Part shown: positions 7,846 to 15,729 of the stretch, piece by piece
Layout: each line of letters begins with the position of its first letter
How positions within the stretch are numbered: the first letter of the stretch is position 1
Source of the DNA: SVTX01 sp045542075
Lineage (GTDB): Bacteria > Bacillota > Clostridia > Oscillospirales > CAG-272
NCBI GenBank assembly: GCA_045542075.1
Contig: JAZQKI010000047.1
Location: 12,726-76,725, forward strand
Direction of reading: 5' to 3'
DNA: 64,000 nucleotides
The notes under the pieces: model-generated
The model's input: only the letters and a program-made list of their open reading frames with translations
What the model was told of the DNA's origin: nothing
Databases searched by the model: none
Program-made: the position numbers and the translations under genes

Positions 7846-8931
7846 TCAATATTTTGTAGGCTTGGAGGAAAGATATTTCTTAACCATAAGAGCAACCTTG
7901 AAGGTTATCGCATGCTCAAACTCACGGAGGTCAAGTCCTGTAATCTTTCTTATCTTTTCAAGTCTGTAAACAAGTGTATTTCTATGTACGAAAAGCTTTC
8001 TGGACGTCTCGGAGACGTTGAGGTTATTCTCGAAGAAGCACTGAATAGTCATAAGTGTCTCACGGTCGAGAGACTCAAGGCTTCCCTTCTTGAACACTTC
8101 CTGAAGGAACATATCGCAGAGAGTTGTGGGGAGCTGATAGATAAGTCTGCCGATACCGAGATTTTCGTAGCTTATTATGTTCTTTTCCGTCTCGAATACC
8201 TTACCAACCTCGAGCGCTACCTGAGCTTCCTTGTATGCTCTTGCAAGGTCTTTGAGATTGTCAACAACTGTAGATACACCGATATTTACCTTTGTATAGA
8301 ACTCGGAGGAAAGTGTATCGGAAATGTTTGTAGCTATCTTTTCGATATCCTTTGCATCAGTGCCCGGCTTTATGTCCTTAACAAGCACTATGTCGTGCTC
8401 ACCTACGCTGATAACGTAGTCCTTGGACTTGTCGGGGAACATGTTCTGAAGCATCTCAAAAGGCATAACGTCCGTCTTGCCAAAGAATTTTATGAGGAAT
8501 ACAATTCTCTGCTCCTCAGAGTTGAAATGAAGCTCCTTGGACTTGATGTAAATATCGCTGGGGAGAATGTTATCAAGGATAATATTCTTGATAAACGAGC
8601 CCTTGTCGTACTTCTCATCGTAGAGATTTTTGATATTGGAGAGAGAAACTGCCAAAAGCTTGGACATTTTCTCTGCCATTTTGTCCTCACCCTCCATGAA
8701 AACGATGTACTCTGTCTTGGTTCCCACGGTGATGGGACGGTATGTATATCCACCCGATACTATGTGACCCGCGGAGTACATAAGCTCATCGCGCACTCCC
8801 TGCTTTACCTCGCCTATCTTTACAAGCTCGGAGCAAGCAACGATAACACCGTTTTCGTCAATAACGCCGATAACACGGTCAACCGCGGTTTTCATCTGAT
8901 GAATTACATTCTGGAACAATCTGTTCGACAT
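7846..8931 (-). CDS. PucR/CdaR-type transcriptional regulator
   Basis: A 361-residue regulator. The N-terminal 110 residues (LFQNVIHQMKTAVDRVIGVI onward, with VIVACSE) resemble the sugar-diacid-recognition sensory domain. The middle has the PucR/GGDEF-like segment (VNIGVSTVVDNLKDLARAY). The C-terminal HTH_30 contains FFENNLNVSETSRKLFVHRNT followed by LVYRLEKI. The start at 8931 has AAAGGAA just upstream. It lies 52 bases behind rsmE and is probably co-transcribed. No sugar-acid genes are nearby, so the ligand and targets are unknown. Confidence 0.85.
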   Translation of the reverse strand: MSNRLFQNVIHQMKTAVDRVIGVIDENGVIVACSELVKIGEVKQGVRDELMYSAGHIVSGGYTYRPITVGTKTEYIVFMEGEDKMAEKMSKLLAVSLSNIKNLYDEKYDKGSFIKNIILDNILPSDIYIKSKELHFNSEEQRIVFLIKFFGKTDVMPFEMLQNMFPDKSKDYVISVGEHDIVLVKDIKPGTDAKDIEKIATNISDTLSSEFYTKVNIGVSTVVDNLKDLARAYKEAQVALEVGKVFETEKNIISYENLGIGRLIYQLPTTLCDMFLQEVFKKGSLESLDRETLMTIQCFFENNLNVSETSRKLFVHRNTLVYRLEKIRKITGLDLREFEHAITFKVALMVKKYLSSKPTKY

Positions 8932-8983
8932 AAAAATTCCTTTCCCGGCAAGCATTTGCAAGCCTTCTTATATTGATTTAATA

Positions 8984-9730
8984 TTAAAGTTCAAATTCAT
9001 ACACGAGACAACTCAGCACAAAGCCCGATGCAGTCTCAGTTCTCAGTATTCTCTTTCCAAGCCCCGCCAGCGACATACCTCGCTCGCGCGCCTGCTGTGC
9101 CTCTCGGATAGAAAATCCTCCCTCGCTTCCTATCACGATCGAAATGCTTAAGTCCTCACGCGGCTTGTCCCTGAGCTTGTCCTTTATCAATTGACCAAGC
9201 GGCAGGGTCCCGTCCCCTTCGTAGCAAAACAGGACAATATCCGCCTGCATCGCCTCATCAAGCATTTTTTCGTAAGTGATCGTAGGATTTACCTGCGGGA
9301 CCACTCCGCGCCCCGACTGTTTTGCAGCCTCAAGAGAAATTCTTTGTCTGCGGGAGAGCTTTTTACCATCGGGATCCTTTTCCTTTGCGATGCATCGCTC
9401 GCTTTGGAATGTTGTGATCTCGCTCACACCGCATTCAACTGCCTTCTGAATTATGTAATCAAGCTTCTCGCCCTTGGGGAGTGCCTGATAAAGATGAGCG
9501 CGAAAATTCGGCTCGGTCTCCGCCTTTTTCTGAGATATTATCTCCGCGGTCACAAGCCCCTCTGAAAATCCTTTGAGTACACACTCATATTCATTTTTCT
9601 GCATATCCGATACCGTGATACACTCACCCACCGCCATACGCAAAGAGCGTGATATATGGTGCGCATCGTCTCCGACGATATTTACTATGCCGTCGGCTAT
9701 TTGATTTTGTCTTACAAAAAATCGAGGCAT
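8984..9730 (-). CDS. rsmE: 16S rRNA (uracil(1498)-N3)-methyltransferase RsmE
   Basis: RsmE methylates U1498 of 16S rRNA. The 248-residue product has the SPOUT-class core: LYQALPKGEKLDYIIQKA and GVSEITTF in the middle, IVIGSEGGFS for S-adenosylmethionine binding in the knot, and the C-terminal LGKRILRTETA. It is first after a near-consensus promoter, with a leader of about 100 bases, and is followed by the CdaR-like regulator. It is not beside prmA, its frequent neighbour in Firmicutes, which is at 26.7 kb. Confidence 0.96.
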   Translation of the reverse strand: MPRFFVRQNQIADGIVNIVGDDAHHISRSLRMAVGECITVSDMQKNEYECVLKGFSEGLVTAEIISQKKAETEPNFRAHLYQALPKGEKLDYIIQKAVECGVSEITTFQSERCIAKEKDPDGKKLSRRQRISLEAAKQSGRGVVPQVNPTITYEKMLDEAMQADIVLFCYEGDGTLPLGQLIKDKLRDKPREDLSISIVIGSEGGFSIREAQQARERGMSLAGLGKRILRTETASGFVLSCLVYEFEL

Positions 9731-9839
9731 AAAAATCTCCGAAAACAGTATATATAGGTCCTGACAGTTAGTTTATTGTGTACTTTTATTGGGCATTTTC
9801 AACAACAGTTTTATTACAATGACTAACGAAATACACTTC

Positions 9840-9868
9840 ATTATAATACAAAAGCACCAATTTGTCAA
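9840..9868 (-). promoter_or_regulatory. Sigma-A promoter for rsmE-cdaR-like
   Basis: Minus strand: TTGACA at 9863-9868, 17-base spacer, TATAAT at 9840-9845, a perfect match to the sigma-A consensus. The rest of the 306-base gap 9731-10036 holds a leader of about 100 bases before rsmE, AT-rich sequence with no gene, and the oad terminator. Confidence 0.9.
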
Positions 9869-9997
9869 CGGCTTTTTTGTAAAAAAGTACATAATATCTC
9901 ACACAATTTACAATTTATTATCAATTTATCCCCCTTCAAAAGACAATTCAAACAAAATTGCGGTTCGTCATAAATATGAACAAAAAGTTTTTTGCGA

Positions 9998-10033
9998 TAA
10001 AAAATCACCAAACTCTGCGTTTGGTGATTTTTT
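9998..10033 (-). terminator. Terminator of the Na+-pump decarboxylase operon
   Basis: A stem of AAAATCACCAAAC and its complement (10001-10013 and 10019-10031) with an A-run at 9998-10004 reading as a U-tract on the minus strand, just after the OadA-like stop. Confidence 0.88.
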
Positions 10034-10036
10034 TGA

Positions 10037-11437
10037 TTATACGCTGTGTACTCCGATAGACGAATCTGCCGCACTGTCCACACCGTATTTTTTATTCTTT
10101 CTGTATTCAAAGAACTTGAGCGCTACCTGCTCGAAGAGCGCGTATGAAAGCACGTCCTCGTCCTGTTCAAGATATCCTGCGGGTATCTTTGCGCGAAGCT
10201 CGTCAAGCTCAGGCTTGAGGTCATCAGCGGGACGGTAGTCTATAACCTTTGCGTCCTCGCCGAGTATCTTCTTGACAAACTCGGGATCAATAGCGACGGG
10301 AGTCTTACCGTACTCACCGCGTACCACGCCCTTGAATTCCTTTGTGACCATCTTATATCTTTCGCCGTTAAGCACGTTGAACACCGCCTGCGTACCCACT
10401 ATCTGCGACGAGGGGGTTACGAGCGGAGGGTATCCTACGTCTGCTCTTACTCGCGGTACCTCCTCAAGCACCTCGGTCAGCTTATCCTCCTTGCCTGCCT
10501 GCTTAAGCTGGGACATAAGGTTGGAGAGCATTCCGCCGGGGACCTGATAGATAAGCGCGTTTACGTCTACCTTGAGCGCCTTGGGATTAAGAAGTCCGCT
10601 TGCGAGATATTCCTCGCGAATAGGCGTAAAGTACTTGGTTATCGGGTCAAGATCGTCAAGCTTGATGCCTGTATCGTACTGTGTTCCCTGGAGTGTCGCA
10701 ACAAGTGTCTCCGTGGGAGGCTGTGAGGTACCCATAGCCATAGGCGAAATTGCGGTATCGACAATATCAACGCCTGCCTCAATAGCCTTAAGAAGCGTCA
10801 TAGAAGCAAGACCTGCCGTGTAGTGTGTATGAAGCTGTATGGGAAGATCTGTGCTTGCTTTCAAGGTCTTTACAAGCTCATACGCGTCGTAGGGTTTGAG
10901 AAGTCCCGCCATATCCTTGATACAGATTGAGTCAGCGCCCATATCCTCAAGTCTCTTGGCGTATTCGGAATAATAATCCATCGTGTAAACGGGACCTGTT
11001 GTATAGCTGAACGCCGCCTGAACGTGACCGCCCTCGCGCTTTGTTGCATTTATTGCGGTCTTAAGGTTTCTGGGATCATTGAGCGCGTCGAATATACGGA
11101 TAATATCTATACCGTTTGCAATAGATTTCTGAACAAAATACTCAACAACGTCATCAGAATAGTGACGGTAGCCGAGAATGTTCTGTCCGCGGAAAAGCAT
11201 CTGAAGCTTTGTATCCTTTACGTGATCACGAATGGTGCGGAGTCTTTCCCAAGGATCTTCGTTGAGAAATCTCATACACGCGTCAAACGTAGCTCCTCCC
11301 CAAGCTTCAAGTGAGTGGTAGCCCACCTTATCCATCTGCTCGAGTATTGGAAGCATCTGCTCTGTTGTCATTCTCGTAGCAACGAGTGACTGATGCGAGT
11401 CTCGGAGTACAGTTTCGGTAATTTTTACCTGTGCCAT
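10037..11437 (-). CDS. oadA: Biotin-dependent carboxyltransferase 5S-like subunit (oxaloacetate decarboxylase alpha / pyruvate carboxylase subunit B type)
   Basis: A 466-residue carboxyltransferase with the HMG-CoA-lyase/pyruvate-carboxylase TIM barrel. The opening VLRDSHQSLVATRM, the LEAWGGATFD segment, LFRGQNILGYRHYSDD, IKDMAGLLKPYDAYELV and LPIQLHTHYTAGLA are the barrel and metal-site motifs. A C-terminal PYC/OadA domain follows (VPGGMLSNL, EVPRVRADVGYPPLVTPSSQIVG). No biotinyl domain is attached; the carrier is a separate gene two places upstream. With the beta pump it would decarboxylate oxaloacetate and export Na+. Transcarboxylation between a keto acid and an acyl-CoA is an alternative given the 12S-like gene in the same operon. 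Confidence 0.88.
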   Translation of the reverse strand: MAQVKITETVLRDSHQSLVATRMTTEQMLPILEQMDKVGYHSLEAWGGATFDACMRFLNEDPWERLRTIRDHVKDTKLQMLFRGQNILGYRHYSDDVVEYFVQKSIANGIDIIRIFDALNDPRNLKTAINATKREGGHVQAAFSYTTGPVYTMDYYSEYAKRLEDMGADSICIKDMAGLLKPYDAYELVKTLKASTDLPIQLHTHYTAGLASMTLLKAIEAGVDIVDTAISPMAMGTSQPPTETLVATLQGTQYDTGIKLDDLDPITKYFTPIREEYLASGLLNPKALKVDVNALIYQVPGGMLSNLMSQLKQAGKEDKLTEVLEEVPRVRADVGYPPLVTPSSQIVGTQAVFNVLNGERYKMVTKEFKGVVRGEYGKTPVAIDPEFVKKILGEDAKVIDYRPADDLKPELDELRAKIPAGYLEQDEDVLSYALFEQVALKFFEYRKNKKYGVDSAADSSIGVHSV

Positions 11438-11476
11438 TTATTTATTAACCAAACCTTTCTGAAAAATTATCGGTCA

Positions 11477-12706
11477 TCAACCGATCCACGACAGGAATAC
11501 GCCCGCACATACCGCAGAGCCTATAACACCTGCCACGTTGGGTCCCATCGCGTGCATAAGAAGGAAGTTTGAAGGGTCCTCCTTTTGTCCTACTACCTGC
11601 GATACTCTCGCCGCCATAGGAACCGCGGATACGCCCGCAGAACCGATGAGGGGGTTGATCTTTCCGCCCGAGAGCCAGTTCATTATCTTTGCAGTGATAA
11701 GTCCTCCGCTGGTCGAGATGCAGAACGCTACAAGACCACAGATAATAATAACCACTGTCTGTATGCTCAAAAAGTTTGCCGCGGATGCAGTTGCGCCTAC
11801 CGATATACCGAGCAGGATAGTGACGATATTCATAAACTCATTCTGTACGGTCTTTGAGAGTCGCTCAGTAACACCGCATACGTTGAGTATATTTCCGAAC
11901 ATAAGGCAGCCGATAAGAGCCAGAGCGTCGGGTACAAGAATACCTACGACAAAAGTTACGAGAATGGGGAAAATAAGCTTTTCAAGTCTGGATACGGGAC
12001 GAAGCTTATCCATCTTTATGAGTCTTTCCTTCTTTGTTGTAAAGAGCTTCATAAAGGGAGGCTGGATCATCGGAATAAGCGCCATATAAGAGTATGCGGC
12101 GATAGCGACAGCGCCGAGAATTGCGGGACCGAGTGTTTTAGTGACAAGGATCGCCGTAGGACCGTCCGCTCCGCCAATAATACCGATTGATGCTGCCTGG
12201 CCGATGGTGTAGAATCCCGAGGCAAATGCCGCCGAGAATGCTACGAATACACCAAGCTGCGCACCCGCGCCAATAAGGAAATACTTGGGGTTTGCGATAA
12301 GAGGGGTAAAGTCGGTCATCGCACCGATACCTATAAATATAATACACGGATATATTCCCAGCTTGACACCGATATAGAGCAGATCAAGGAATCCACCCTC
12401 GCTGAGCACCATCTTGATTGATTCAAGAACGGTCAGCTTGCCCTCGTTGTCAATCCACATATCAAGGTGGAAGAGATTTGCTCCCGGCAGGTTGGTAAGC
12501 AACATACCGATAGCAATCGGGAGAAGGAGCAGAGGCTCAAACTTTTTGGCTATTGCAAGATAGATCAGCGCAAAGGCGATGACATACATAACGAGATACT
12601 GCCATCCCATCCATTTGCCGTCCGCATTGAAGCTTTGCTCACCAAAAATATAGTTGAAGCCCATACTTCCAATAAAATTCTTTATTGTTTCTATGATGCC
12701 TGACAT
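11477..12706 (-). CDS. oadB: Sodium ion-translocating decarboxylase beta subunit
   Basis: A 409-residue, strongly hydrophobic integral membrane protein. It carboxybiotin-decarboxylates and couples this to Na+ export in oxaloacetate, methylmalonyl-CoA, malonate and glutaconyl-CoA decarboxylases. Family signatures include GADGPTAIL and AAYSYMALIPMIQPP. The second half repeats the inverted topology and includes LIGSAGVSAVPMAARV near the C-terminus. The start at 12706 has AAAGGAA about 9 bases upstream. The beta subunit does not reveal which acyl donor is used. Gene order upstream: biotin carrier, gamma, 12S-like; downstream: 5S-like. Confidence 0.94.
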   Translation of the reverse strand: MSGIIETIKNFIGSMGFNYIFGEQSFNADGKWMGWQYLVMYVIAFALIYLAIAKKFEPLLLLPIAIGMLLTNLPGANLFHLDMWIDNEGKLTVLESIKMVLSEGGFLDLLYIGVKLGIYPCIIFIGIGAMTDFTPLIANPKYFLIGAGAQLGVFVAFSAAFASGFYTIGQAASIGIIGGADGPTAILVTKTLGPAILGAVAIAAYSYMALIPMIQPPFMKLFTTKKERLIKMDKLRPVSRLEKLIFPILVTFVVGILVPDALALIGCLMFGNILNVCGVTERLSKTVQNEFMNIVTILLGISVGATASAANFLSIQTVVIIICGLVAFCISTSGGLITAKIMNWLSGGKINPLIGSAGVSAVPMAARVSQVVGQKEDPSNFLLMHAMGPNVAGVIGSAVCAGVFLSWIG

Positions 12707-12754
12707 CTACACAATTCCTTTCGTAAAATTCTGAATTTTAATATGGAATTGCTA

Positions 12755-13129
12755 TCAGTTGAGAGTTACGAGAACATCCTCGGATGCAACTGACGAGCCC
12801 TTCTGTACGTTTACAGATGCAACTGTACCATCTTCGGGAGCGCAGATATCGTTCTCCATCTTCATAGCCTCGAGAACGCAAAGAACGTCACCCTTCTTCA
12901 CTGCCTGACCTGCGCTTACGTTGATCTTCATAATAGTACCGGGCATAGGCGCCTTTACTGCAACTGCGCCTGCGGGAGCTGCCGCCTTAGGCGCTGCGGA
13001 TGCTGCAGGAGCTGTGACAGGTGCTGCTGCGGGAGCAGCAACGGGAGCTGCGGCAGGAGTTGCACTGCCTACCTCTTCAACAACTACGTCATATGTTACA
13101 CCGTTTACGGTTACGTTAAATCTTCTCAT
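12755..13129 (-). CDS. Biotin carboxyl carrier protein (delta/1.3S-type)
   Basis: A 124-residue biotin carrier. A short N-terminal segment (RRFNVTVNGVTYDVVVEEV) leads into an Ala/Pro-rich flexible linker (about residues 22-58) and then the biotinyl domain. Lys90 in EAMKM is the biotinylation site. This matches the delta subunit of methylmalonyl-CoA decarboxylase, GcdC and the 1.3S subunit of transcarboxylase. It would shuttle carboxyl groups between the two carboxyltransferases and the beta pump encoded on either side. Confidence 0.95.
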   Translation of the reverse strand: MRRFNVTVNGVTYDVVVEEVGSATPAAAPVAAPAAAPVTAPAASAAPKAAAPAGAVAVKAPMPGTIMKINVSAGQAVKKGDVLCVLEAMKMENDICAPEDGTVASVNVQKGSSVASEDVLVTLN

Positions 13130-13152
13130 TTTATAAACCTTTTCCCTTTCTA

Positions 13153-13650
13153 TTATTTCTTATTCCAAGCGCGCTCTGTGCTTCTCTTAAAGGAAACTAC
13201 TCTGAAGCCGCCGACAAATTCATTCTTGTATTCTTCGCTGTCAAGCATTGCAGCGATAGCCGCTGTGATCACTGCTGCTATCTCACCGTCGTCCTGCTCG
13301 GGTGTGATAGCGGCGGGGGTTGAAGGCTCAGCCTTTTCATTAACCTCTTCTACAGGTGACTTTTTGCCTTTTTTACTCTTGGGCTTATCCTTCTTACTTC
13401 TGTTGGCAAGATCGTAAAAAACTACCTTTGAAAGCGATACGATTCCCCAAAGAAGCGCAAGCACCGAAAATACCATCAGCATGCCTGTGACCGTTCCCTG
13501 CAGAGCGTATTCCATACGCTCACCAAAGGACATATCGCCGCCGTGTATATTCTGATCAAGCTTTTCAGCGGCGGAGGCCGTAATGCTGAAAAGCATTACG
13601 ATAATTGCAGTTAAAAATGCAAATATACGTATCTTCTTACTTCTTTTCAT
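13153..13650 (-). CDS. Sodium pump decarboxylase gamma subunit (OadG-like), signal-peptide bearing
   Basis: A 165-residue small membrane subunit. It has an apparent signal peptide (IFAFLTAIIVMLFSITASAA), then one membrane helix in GMLMVFSVLALLWGIVSLSKV and a lysine-rich cytoplasmic tail with a KKGKKSPVEEVNEK linker. OadG-type gamma subunits hold the complex together at the membrane. The C-terminal part (IAAVITAAIAAMLDSEEY, then GGFRVVSFKR, and RAWNKK at the end) is typical of the clostridial version. The ATG at 13650 is chosen because GGAGG precedes it; an in-frame ATG at 13662 lacks such a site. It is two bases past the 12S-like frame. Confidence 0.8.
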   Translation of the reverse strand: MKRSKKIRIFAFLTAIIVMLFSITASAAEKLDQNIHGGDMSFGERMEYALQGTVTGMLMVFSVLALLWGIVSLSKVVFYDLANRSKKDKPKSKKGKKSPVEEVNEKAEPSTPAAITPEQDDGEIAAVITAAIAAMLDSEEYKNEFVGGFRVVSFKRSTERAWNKK

Positions 13651-13664
13651 TTTTACCTCCATAA

Positions 13665-14987
13665 TCAGAGAGGAGTTCTCGCATACTTGCGCTCAGGAGT
13701 GGTGTCTGCCTTAACCGCAAGCATATAGAGTGCCGAGCAGATCCTTGCGCGAAGCTCTGCCTCGGGGATAATATCGTCGATATCTCCCTTCTCTGCCGCG
13801 CGCTCCGCTGACGCGTACTTCTCGCACCACTCTGCCTCTACGTCTGCTCTGGACTTATCCTTGGTTATCTCATCGTTCATAAGGAAAGCCACTGCGGTCT
13901 CGGGAGCCATCACACTGATGACTGCGCCCTCAAGCGCATACGCAATATCCGCGCCAACAGACTTTGAGCCGAGAAGCGTGAAGGATGCGCCGTATGCTTT
14001 GCCCGTTACTACCGTTACCTTGGCGGTGGTCGCATTTACATACGCAGCTGCGAGGGCCGCGAATGCCTCGCTCTTTTCACAATCAGCAAAGCCTATGGAG
14101 TCAACCAGTGTAAGCACGGGAATTGCGAATCTGTCGCAGAAGCTTATCAGGTCAGCCGCCTTCTTTGCTCCGCATCCGCAGAGCTTTCCGCCCTTTTTGG
14201 AATTGGTGTTTGAAGCGACAACACCGCAGAGCTGTCCGCCGAAGAATGCAAGACCGGTAGTTACGCACTCCGCCATATTGCCGTAAAGCTCAACGAACTT
14301 GCCGTTGTCGCAGATCGCGGAAATGAGAGCAGCGCCCGTAAGTCCGTCAACACTTACCGCTCTTCCCGCGTCGTCTCCGCTCATAATACAAGCGGAATCC
14401 TTATTGTTCTGGGGCAGTATCTCAACAAGCTCTCTTGCACGTGCAAAAGCGTCCGCCTCGTCATCTGCCTTTATTGCTATCTTTATTGCCTTGTCCTTTT
14501 TGGAGTCAGGGGTGATATATGTCTGTGCCTTGTCACCTGCCGAGATCACCATATCGAACATTGAAGCAGTCACAAGCGCCATACCCGTGCAAGCTCCGTC
14601 AATTACAGCTATCTGAGGAATGATTCCCGATGCCTTGGCAACGCAGCTCATAAATCTACCGTAAGCCGAGAGTGCCGAGCTTCCGTCAAGCACGACCGCA
14701 CCCGAAGTATCAAACACGCCAACCACAGGCGCGCCGTTCTTCACTGCCATCTCATAAAGCATTTCGATCTTCTTTGCTCCCGTGGAGTCAAACGCTCCTT
14801 TGAGTCTGTCGCTGTCCTGCACAAACGCAAAGGTAAGCTTGCCCGAAACAGAGCCATAGCCGCAGATAACGCCGTCATACGTTTCTTCACTGCCGCATCT
14901 TTTGATGTATGCGCCGATCTGGACAAACGTTCCCGCGTCGAAAAGTGAGGAAATTTTCTGATTTCCGACTGTCAAATTTTTGTTCAT
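13665..14987 (-). CDS. Divergent acyl-CoA carboxyltransferase (12S / methylmalonyl-CoA decarboxylase alpha-like)
   Basis: A 440-residue two-half crotonase-fold carboxyltransferase, shorter than the usual 510 residues. Recognisable pieces are ASGIIPQIAVIDGACTGMAL in the first half, and VTVVTGKAYGASFTLLGSK and SVMAPETAVAFL in the second. The motifs that normally bind acyl-CoA and carboxybiotin are altered: GGARIQEG reads TSGAVVLDG, GPCAGGA reads GACTGMA, and KAYGGAY reads KAYGASF. It is first in a Na+-pump operon after a consensus promoter, with a GGAGG site. It may use an unusual acyl-CoA, or be a partly inactive or structural partner. Its family is clear; its substrate is not. Confidence 0.78.
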   Translation of the reverse strand: MNKNLTVGNQKISSLFDAGTFVQIGAYIKRCGSEETYDGVICGYGSVSGKLTFAFVQDSDRLKGAFDSTGAKKIEMLYEMAVKNGAPVVGVFDTSGAVVLDGSSALSAYGRFMSCVAKASGIIPQIAVIDGACTGMALVTASMFDMVISAGDKAQTYITPDSKKDKAIKIAIKADDEADAFARARELVEILPQNNKDSACIMSGDDAGRAVSVDGLTGAALISAICDNGKFVELYGNMAECVTTGLAFFGGQLCGVVASNTNSKKGGKLCGCGAKKAADLISFCDRFAIPVLTLVDSIGFADCEKSEAFAALAAAYVNATTAKVTVVTGKAYGASFTLLGSKSVGADIAYALEGAVISVMAPETAVAFLMNDEITKDKSRADVEAEWCEKYASAERAAEKGDIDDIIPEAELRARICSALYMLAVKADTTPERKYARTPL

Positions 14988-15057
14988 TTAAAAGCCTCCG
15001 ATTTTGAAATTCCACTTTGTTGAGGAAAAATTCACCTTCTCCCCCAATTATAAGTTT

Positions 15058-15086
15058 ATTATAACCTATTTAGCACATTTTGTCAA
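15058..15086 (-). promoter_or_regulatory. Sigma-A promoter for the Na+-pump decarboxylase operon
   Basis: Minus strand: TTGACA at 15081-15086, 17-base spacer, TATAAT at 15058-15063. The leader is about 65 bases and ends in CGGAGG ahead of the 12S-like start. The plus-strand mcsA cluster diverges from the same 254-base gap. Confidence 0.9.
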
Positions 15087-15172
15087 TGTAATCTTAAAAT
15101 TTCTTTGATGAATATCAGTAATTCGCCGTGTGTAAAATTTTTTTGCCCTCCAACAGTTTGCGACAATTTTTT

Positions 15173-15181
15173 TGTTATGAT
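15173..15181 (+). promoter_or_regulatory. Possible extended -10 promoter for mcsA-mcsB-clpC
   Basis: TGTTATGAT at 15173-15181 fits an extended -10 (TGnTATnAT), with no good -35 upstream. It is the best candidate seen in the T-rich stretch before mcsA. Weak evidence. Confidence 0.3.
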
Positions 15182-15241
15182 TGTTGTAAAATATATTTTG
15201 TACAAGCAAAACAATAAAAAATCAAAGGAAAGGTCAAAAAA

Positions 15242-15718
15242 ATGCTCTGCGAAAAATGTAAGAATAAAAAGCCCACGGTCTTTTTTACCGATACGAGCGG
15301 CATCAATCACTCTCTTTGCGCCTTTTGCGCCTCAAGCTTCAACAACTCACCTTCCGTATCGGATAACGTCGAGACAAACGTGCTTTTCACTCCCGAGAGC
15401 TGTATCATACATAAACCCATGATCCCCAAAAATACGTGGCTTGTCTGTGACAAGGATTTTGTGTGCGAGGCATGCAATACAACCTGTGAGCAGATGACCT
15501 CGTCGGGAGAATTTGGGTGTCCCGTATGCGCTAAGGCGATTCTTGAAAAAAATATGCTCTGTTCAAATAAAATCCCCCGTCGCATACGGACGGAAAAGGA
15601 GCGCTCACGCAGTTTATCCGAGCTTCAAAGAAGGCTCAGTGAGGCTTTGTCTCAGGAAAACTACGAGGGCGCGGTGTCCTTGCGGGATCAGATACGCAAG
15701 CTTCAGTCTGTAAAATAA
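15242..15718 (+). CDS. mcsA: McsA-like protein arginine kinase activator
   Basis: McsA is the zinc protein that activates McsB in the ClpC quality-control pathway of Firmicutes. The 158-residue product has four CxxC pairs (CEKC, CAFC, CEAC and CPVC, residues about 3-100) and a C-terminal UVR motif (SLSELQRRLSEALSQENYEG, then AVSLRDQIRKL). AAGGAAAGG lies just upstream. It is followed by mcsB-like and clpC as in the ctsR operon, but the usual first gene, ctsR, is absent. Because the partner kinase here looks inactive, this McsA may act as an adaptor rather than a kinase activator. Confidence 0.88.
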   Translation: MLCEKCKNKKPTVFFTDTSGINHSLCAFCASSFNNSPSVSDNVETNVLFTPESCIIHKPMIPKNTWLVCDKDFVCEACNTTCEQMTSSGEFGCPVCAKAILEKNMLCSNKIPRRIRTEKERSRSLSELQRRLSEALSQENYEGAVSLRDQIRKLQSVK

Positions 15719-15729
15719 GGAGGTATAAT

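Noticed and set aside
10037..11437. Calling the 5S-like protein pyruvate carboxylase.
   Set aside because: No biotin carboxylase gene is in the window and a beta Na+ pump is in the operon, so a decarboxylase or transcarboxylase is more likely.
15223..15241. CtsR-like operator before mcsA (TCAAA...GGTCAAA).
   Set aside because: The two TCAAA units are 12 bases apart rather than the 10 of the CtsR consensus, the first half is weak, and no ctsR gene is present. It overlaps the RBS and is probably purine-rich RBS sequence.
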